Source: Mortierella sp. BCC40632
Lineage: Eukaryota > Mortierellomycota > Mortierellomycetes > Mortierellales > Mortierellaceae
DNA length: 64,000 nt
Direction: 5' to 3'
Assembly (NCBI GenBank): GCA_011634665.1
Contig: WAEK01000005.1
Coordinates: 798,001 to 862,000 of the forward strand
Positions within the stretch are counted from its first letter, which is position 1; each line of letters starts with the position of its first letter. Under the pieces are notes generated by a model. The model saw only the letters and a list, made by a program, of their open reading frames with translations. It had not been told where the DNA came from and did not search any database. The translations under genes and the position numbers were made by a program. Positions 59,531-64,000 of the stretch are shown piece after piece.

Positions 59531-62500
59531 ATGAGCATCGCGGCATATCTTCAGACAGAGCTTGTGACTCTGTCAAACGAGGCAAGGCGCAAGCATCCAG
59601 AAATCAAGGAGGTATGACATTCTGACAGTTTGCTGCTGCAAAGGGGTCATGAAGCCTTATTCATGCTGGGTCTTTCATTCTCCACTCGACATAGGCTGCC
59701 GAACGCGTCATTGCATTACTGCGACATCCAGGACAAGGCCCTGGTTCTAATCTCTCCAGCAGTATGATTGTCATGTGAATGCGATGGTGCCCGTTGACTT
59801 GCCATGTGTCTGTATCGGGTTTCTAATGGGATGGTGTGCTACTTCATCTGAATAGTCTTGAGCCAGAACCAAGATGTGCTTAAGCCTTTTCTACTCGCAT
59901 GCGACACGAAAACCGCCAAGTTGGTTACGATATCCATGGGATGCTTGAGAGAGCTAATATCACATCATGCTATGCCTGAGGTAGGCGCCCCTTTCATACA
60001 TACTGCTCGCTGTTTTCTCATGTCCCTTTGCCTAAACCAAGTCACTCCAACAATCACCATCTAGAGTGCCATCGAAGTAGTATTGAAGACCTTGAACGAC
60101 ATCATGTCTCACGGAGTCGATATCCAGCTCAAAATCCTCCAGACAATTCTTCCTCTCTTGACCAATTATGAAGTTCATGGAGAATCACTCGCTGAGGTAA
60201 TGTGCTGAGCTGTAGACTTTGTATTCTATACCTACTCTGCTAAAAATGTGGTGCAGTCAAAAATGGAGACTTATCCAACATAAAACAGGCTTTGCTCCTC
60301 TGCTTCCGTCTACAAGATTCCCGTGTTGTATTTGTGAACAACACTGCGGCTGCCACACTGCGTCAACTCGTCATTTACATATTCGACAAAGTAGGCGAGG
60401 AAGATATCAGACTGGAAGAATCACGTATGTGTCTTTGACGCAGTTCAATCGTTTCACCTATCGACCATGACTGATACTGATCATCAGATATGCATATCCC
60501 ACCACTCATTTGTTGCTCCAGGAAAGGCAGCCTCTGCTCAGATAGAAGGAGCTGAGCGTTCTTCTCCTGAGTTCGTCCCTGAGATCGACGGTCATTTGGA
60601 GCCCTGTGCTCATGATGCCTATCTACTCTTTCAGGATCTCTGCTTGTTGACCAATTCGGAACAGGCTCGCTTTTTAAAGCTCGGCAGCATCAGTCGGACA
60701 TTTGGTCTGGAATTGATTGAGAGTGTCTTGACAAATCACTTTCATTTGTTCAAACAGGTAAATGGACACAAACTAGAAATGGATTCTGCGGGATGATTTT
60801 CCTGGTCAAGACTGCTGACCTCTCGCGTTTTTCTGCTTTCCAACAATATGGTCTTGAGTTTAGCACACAGAGTTTGCTTCTTTGCTACGAGAGCGGGTCT
60901 GTCCTTTAATAATCAAGAATTTCTCGGACAAGCACGACTTTCCACAGACAATGCGTCTTATGCGAGTCGTTTACATTTTGATCAAGCAGTTCCATGAGAT
61001 CTTGGTATTGTGAAAAATACTGACTCCAAGTGCAGTATGTAGTTTGCTATGAGCTATTTGCTCGAGGGACTAATCTTACTACTCGTTCCATGTCTTTAGT
61101 CAATCGAATGCGAGATTTTCTTGTCAATGCTGACCAAATTACTGGAGCCCGAAGGCAACATTCAGTGGCAAAGAGTATTAGCAATGGAGATATTCAGAGG
61201 AATATGCGGCGACAGTGCACTTCTACGCCGGATCTACAAGACCTATGATCAGCAGAGCACCAGCACTGATATTTTTGGAGATATGATCATTGCTATCGGA
61301 CGACTATCAACAGAGAAGCCGCTTTTGATCGGAGCAGGAGGTTTTGTTCAGGATGCTTCAGATAATCACAAGCCAGTAGTGATGAATGAACGCGATCTAG
61401 CGGACAATGGATCAGGATCCCTAAGCATGTCAACCTCAACGATGCGCATTCAATGGTACGCCTGTCATGAATTCAGCAGTCCAGTGATGCATAGCTTTTC
61501 AATGCACAAGAATCTAAACCGTCACACATCCGTTCATCTCATGCGTTCAATACACTTTCTAGCGTGGACCAACTTGACAAAGCCGACCCACCACAGATCC
61601 CAGAAACGTATTTGTACTATCTTGCCTTGGTTTGCATCAACTCAATAGCCGACGGCCTGGCGTCGTACGTGTTCCCAATAGTGTCGCAAGCACTTCATGA
61701 GCGTCTTTTGGCAAGTCGTGAAGGAGAGGCTGTCGAAGCAGAGGCTAATCCCTCGAGTTCCACAGTCTCTGTATTTCCCAATACAAACACACTGGAGTTA
61801 ACCAAGACCAAGGAGGCGGAAGAAATCCCTCTTGTGACCACCATGGCCGAATCAGCGTGGCCAGGATTATTGGCGGCATTTTCCTACTTTCTCAGTTCAA
61901 ACCTTGACGAGGAGCTCTTTCATAACGTTATGCGAGCATACCAAAACTTCACCAGCGTCTGTGGCGTGTTGCAACTTACTATCCCACGGGATGCCTTCCT
62001 TACATCACTCTGCAAGAACTGCCTTCCAGTCTTGTCTCCCATGGATCAGAAATCTGGAGCTTCACCAAGCATCGGCACCTCCCAAGAGGCTATTTCAGCA
62101 AATCTGAATGATAAAAATATGTATTGCATCCGCGTCATGTTGAACGTTGCGCAATATCTTGGAGGAACACTTTTCGACAGCTGGCATTTAATCCTGGAGA
62201 CCATGCAGCATGCAGAATACCTGTTGACCATCAAGTTGCATCGAGGCAGCTCATCAGCACAGCAGGCTAAAAGACAAGGCTCTATACAACAGAATATGAA
62301 GGGCAATACACCCTCAATTATCCAAGGTCGATCAGCCATCTCCACATACGAGATCAGTGGGTCAGTCTCTGGCTCCTCTCACCAGGAGGCCGATGTTTTG
62401 GCTCTTTTGGCATCCTTTAAACAGCTCTTTGATCTTACTGTCCATCTCGAGTTACAATCCTTCCAAAGCGTTACTCGGGCTCTGTGCAGGCTAGGTGCAG

Positions 62501-64000
62501 CAGGGTGCGGCATCCCAACGGCTGATGGGAAAGGCTCAGTCGCCCCATTCCTGAAGAGCATCCGGAACGTCAACGTAAGGATCTAAAGAATGCAGTCGCA
62601 GTCTGCCACCTGTTCTTTTTTATTTTTGTTAACTGAGCATGCTTATCTATTCATTGTAGAGAGCGGAAGACAAGTCGTTCGCTATCGAGAAACTACGATA
62701 CATCTGTCTTCTTAATGTTGGTCGCCTTGCACAAGTTGAGGAAAGCCAGACAGTTTGGGATGCTGTTGTCAGCTTTTTGATCGAGACCTCAAACCACCCG
62801 ACTCCTACCATCAGGATCAGAATGCAAGCCTGTGATGCCATATCAGATATTGTAATTGCGGCCATGGCTCAAGCTGAACACGCGCCCTCTGCAGAGCAAG
62901 AAGAAACCCAGATGCGTGTCATGAAAAATCTTCGTGAGCTTATTCATGGGCATGGGAACACTCTTGTAGAGATTCAGCGTATGGGACTGGAAACGCTCAG
63001 CAAGCTTTTGCAGTCTTCAGGGCAGACCTTGTCGGTAGGCTGGGGTCTTATTTTCGACATGATCCAGTGCTCCATTGTTTCTCCAGGGCAGCGCAATCAA
63101 GGAGCTATGCCTGAACAGGACATCAGGGACCGATCCCCTGTTACACCAAACGAGCCATCAACTCCGACCAAGCCAAGTGGTCTCGTTCGGATTGCATTCC
63201 CGTGCCTACAGCTCATCTGCACAGACTTTTTATCTCTTTTGAACGCGACAAACCTTCAGCTTTGTATTGACACTCTTGCGGCATTCGGACACCAAACAGA
63301 GGATCTTAATATTTCGCTTACATCTGTTGGTTTGCTATGGAACATTTCAGACTTTATCCAACAAAGCAGGCGTGAGGTTGTTTCGGCGGGCAGCACGTCT
63401 GCTCAAGAGCCTCAGGTCGATGCTGACACGTCAACTTCCATGGAAGAGGTCGTCCTACTGTTCCCTGACCCTGAGATAACTTTAGTCAACTTGGATGGGC
63501 TTTGGATGCTCTTGCTTTTCAGGATTTCGTCGCTTTGCTCCGATTCACGACCAGAAGTCAGGAATAGTGCCATCCAGACTCTTTTGAGAACGATTCAGAT
63601 CAACGCTTCCAGTCTGGACAAGAAAGCGTGGCGACAGTGTGTCTGGAAGATTTTGCTTCCGTTGCTAAAGAGGATTGACGATGCCTCTAGTACCAATGTT
63701 GAGGAGGCAATTGAGCCTGTTAGTGCTGGCTTTTTCGTCATGCGCAGTGATTCTCCAAGCAAGCAGTGGGATGAGACACATGTGCTTCTCTACAGTGGTC
63801 TTGCAGACATCTTCCAGTCGTTCATGTTGCAATTGATCGTAATGGATGACTATCTTGAAGCATGGGCATTTTTGTTGGACCACTTTGAGACAGCGACTTT
63901 GTTCTCATCTCCAGATGTCGCGATCGCAGCGCTAAAGGGGATCCAAACAGTGACCAAGACAGTGGCCCCTGCAGGAGATGTCCCACTGACGCCAAGCGAG
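59531..64000 (+). CDS. MON2: MON2 homologue (Golgi/endosome traffic), 3' end outside window
   Basis: Ten exons seen in phase: 59531-59611, 59695-59761, 59856-59980, 60065-60196, 60289-60424, 60522-60757, 60864-61004, 61100-61455, 61563-62574, 62660 to the edge (1209 residues so far). It starts [20 protein letters not shown], like the Sec7-related DCB domain. Highly conserved blocks include [65 protein letters not shown] and [17 protein letters not shown], all matching human MON2 in order. MON2 is a large HEAT-repeat relative of the Arf-GEFs BIG and GBF that lacks a Sec7 domain. It works with Dop1 and the flippase Neo1 on trans-Golgi and endosomal membranes. The open frame reaches base 64000 with no stop. 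Confidence 0.95.

Overview
This is nuclear DNA from a filamentous fungus. The genes are split by short GT-AG introns, many with CTAAC-type branch sites and pyrimidine-rich acceptors. The spacers are full of GA/CT microsatellites and long A or T runs. Gene content (Gyp7-type TBC protein, Syo1/HEATR3, RPAP1, MON2, ureidoglycolate lyase, an alpha-arrestin and a bacterial-type YbaY/YscW-domain protein) suggests an early-diverging lineage such as Mortierellomycota. The placement is an inference, because no taxonomic marker was searched. Gene models were built by hand from splice sites, reading phase and remembered family sequences. Exon coordinates are given in each entry.

Layout. 0-10 kb: a Rab-GAP of the Gyp7/TBC1D15 type (minus), a putatively myristoylated SAM methyltransferase (plus) and the RNA polymerase I subunit A12.2 (minus). 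10-20 kb is a gene-poor island. It holds a 28S rRNA-derived fragment and a second, shorter one, debris of a chromodomain-type Ty3/gypsy element with LTR pieces, one intact aldo-keto reductase with eight exons, and orphan or decayed reading frames. 20-47 kb is a dense housekeeping block: mitochondrial ClpP, a tandem YbaY/YscW-domain protein, RPAP1, ureidoglycolate lyase, the Syo1/HEATR3 ribosomal-protein import adaptor, complex I subunit NDUFA6, an alpha-arrestin of the Ldb19 type, a protein N-terminal methyltransferase, an unidentified mitochondrial protein, a candidate PAXX/XRCC4-superfamily DNA-repair protein and a GATA-like plus PHD zinc-finger protein. 47-64 kb: a long low-complexity spacer, a small secreted and probably GPI-anchored Cys-rich protein, another spacer, cystathionine gamma-lyase and the first 1209 residues of MON2, which runs off the right edge.

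Functional links. The genes are mostly unrelated housekeeping functions arranged as divergent and convergent neighbours. Some themes recur by chance or common origin. Endomembrane traffic is represented by the TBC Rab-GAP, the arrestin and MON2. Ribosome and RNA polymerase biology is represented by A12.2, RPAP1, Syo1 and the N-terminal methyltransferase, whose family targets ribosomal proteins. Mitochondrial proteins are ClpP, NDUFA6 and one or two unnamed ones. No operon-like or biosynthetic cluster is evident.

The most interesting items are the candidate fungal PAXX, the duplicated bacterial-type YbaY domain, the 28S-derived fragment whose differences from yeast 28S are paired across several helices, a 6-nt micro-exon in clpP next to an intron with no recognisable acceptor, and a GATA-like finger with His in place of the last Cys.
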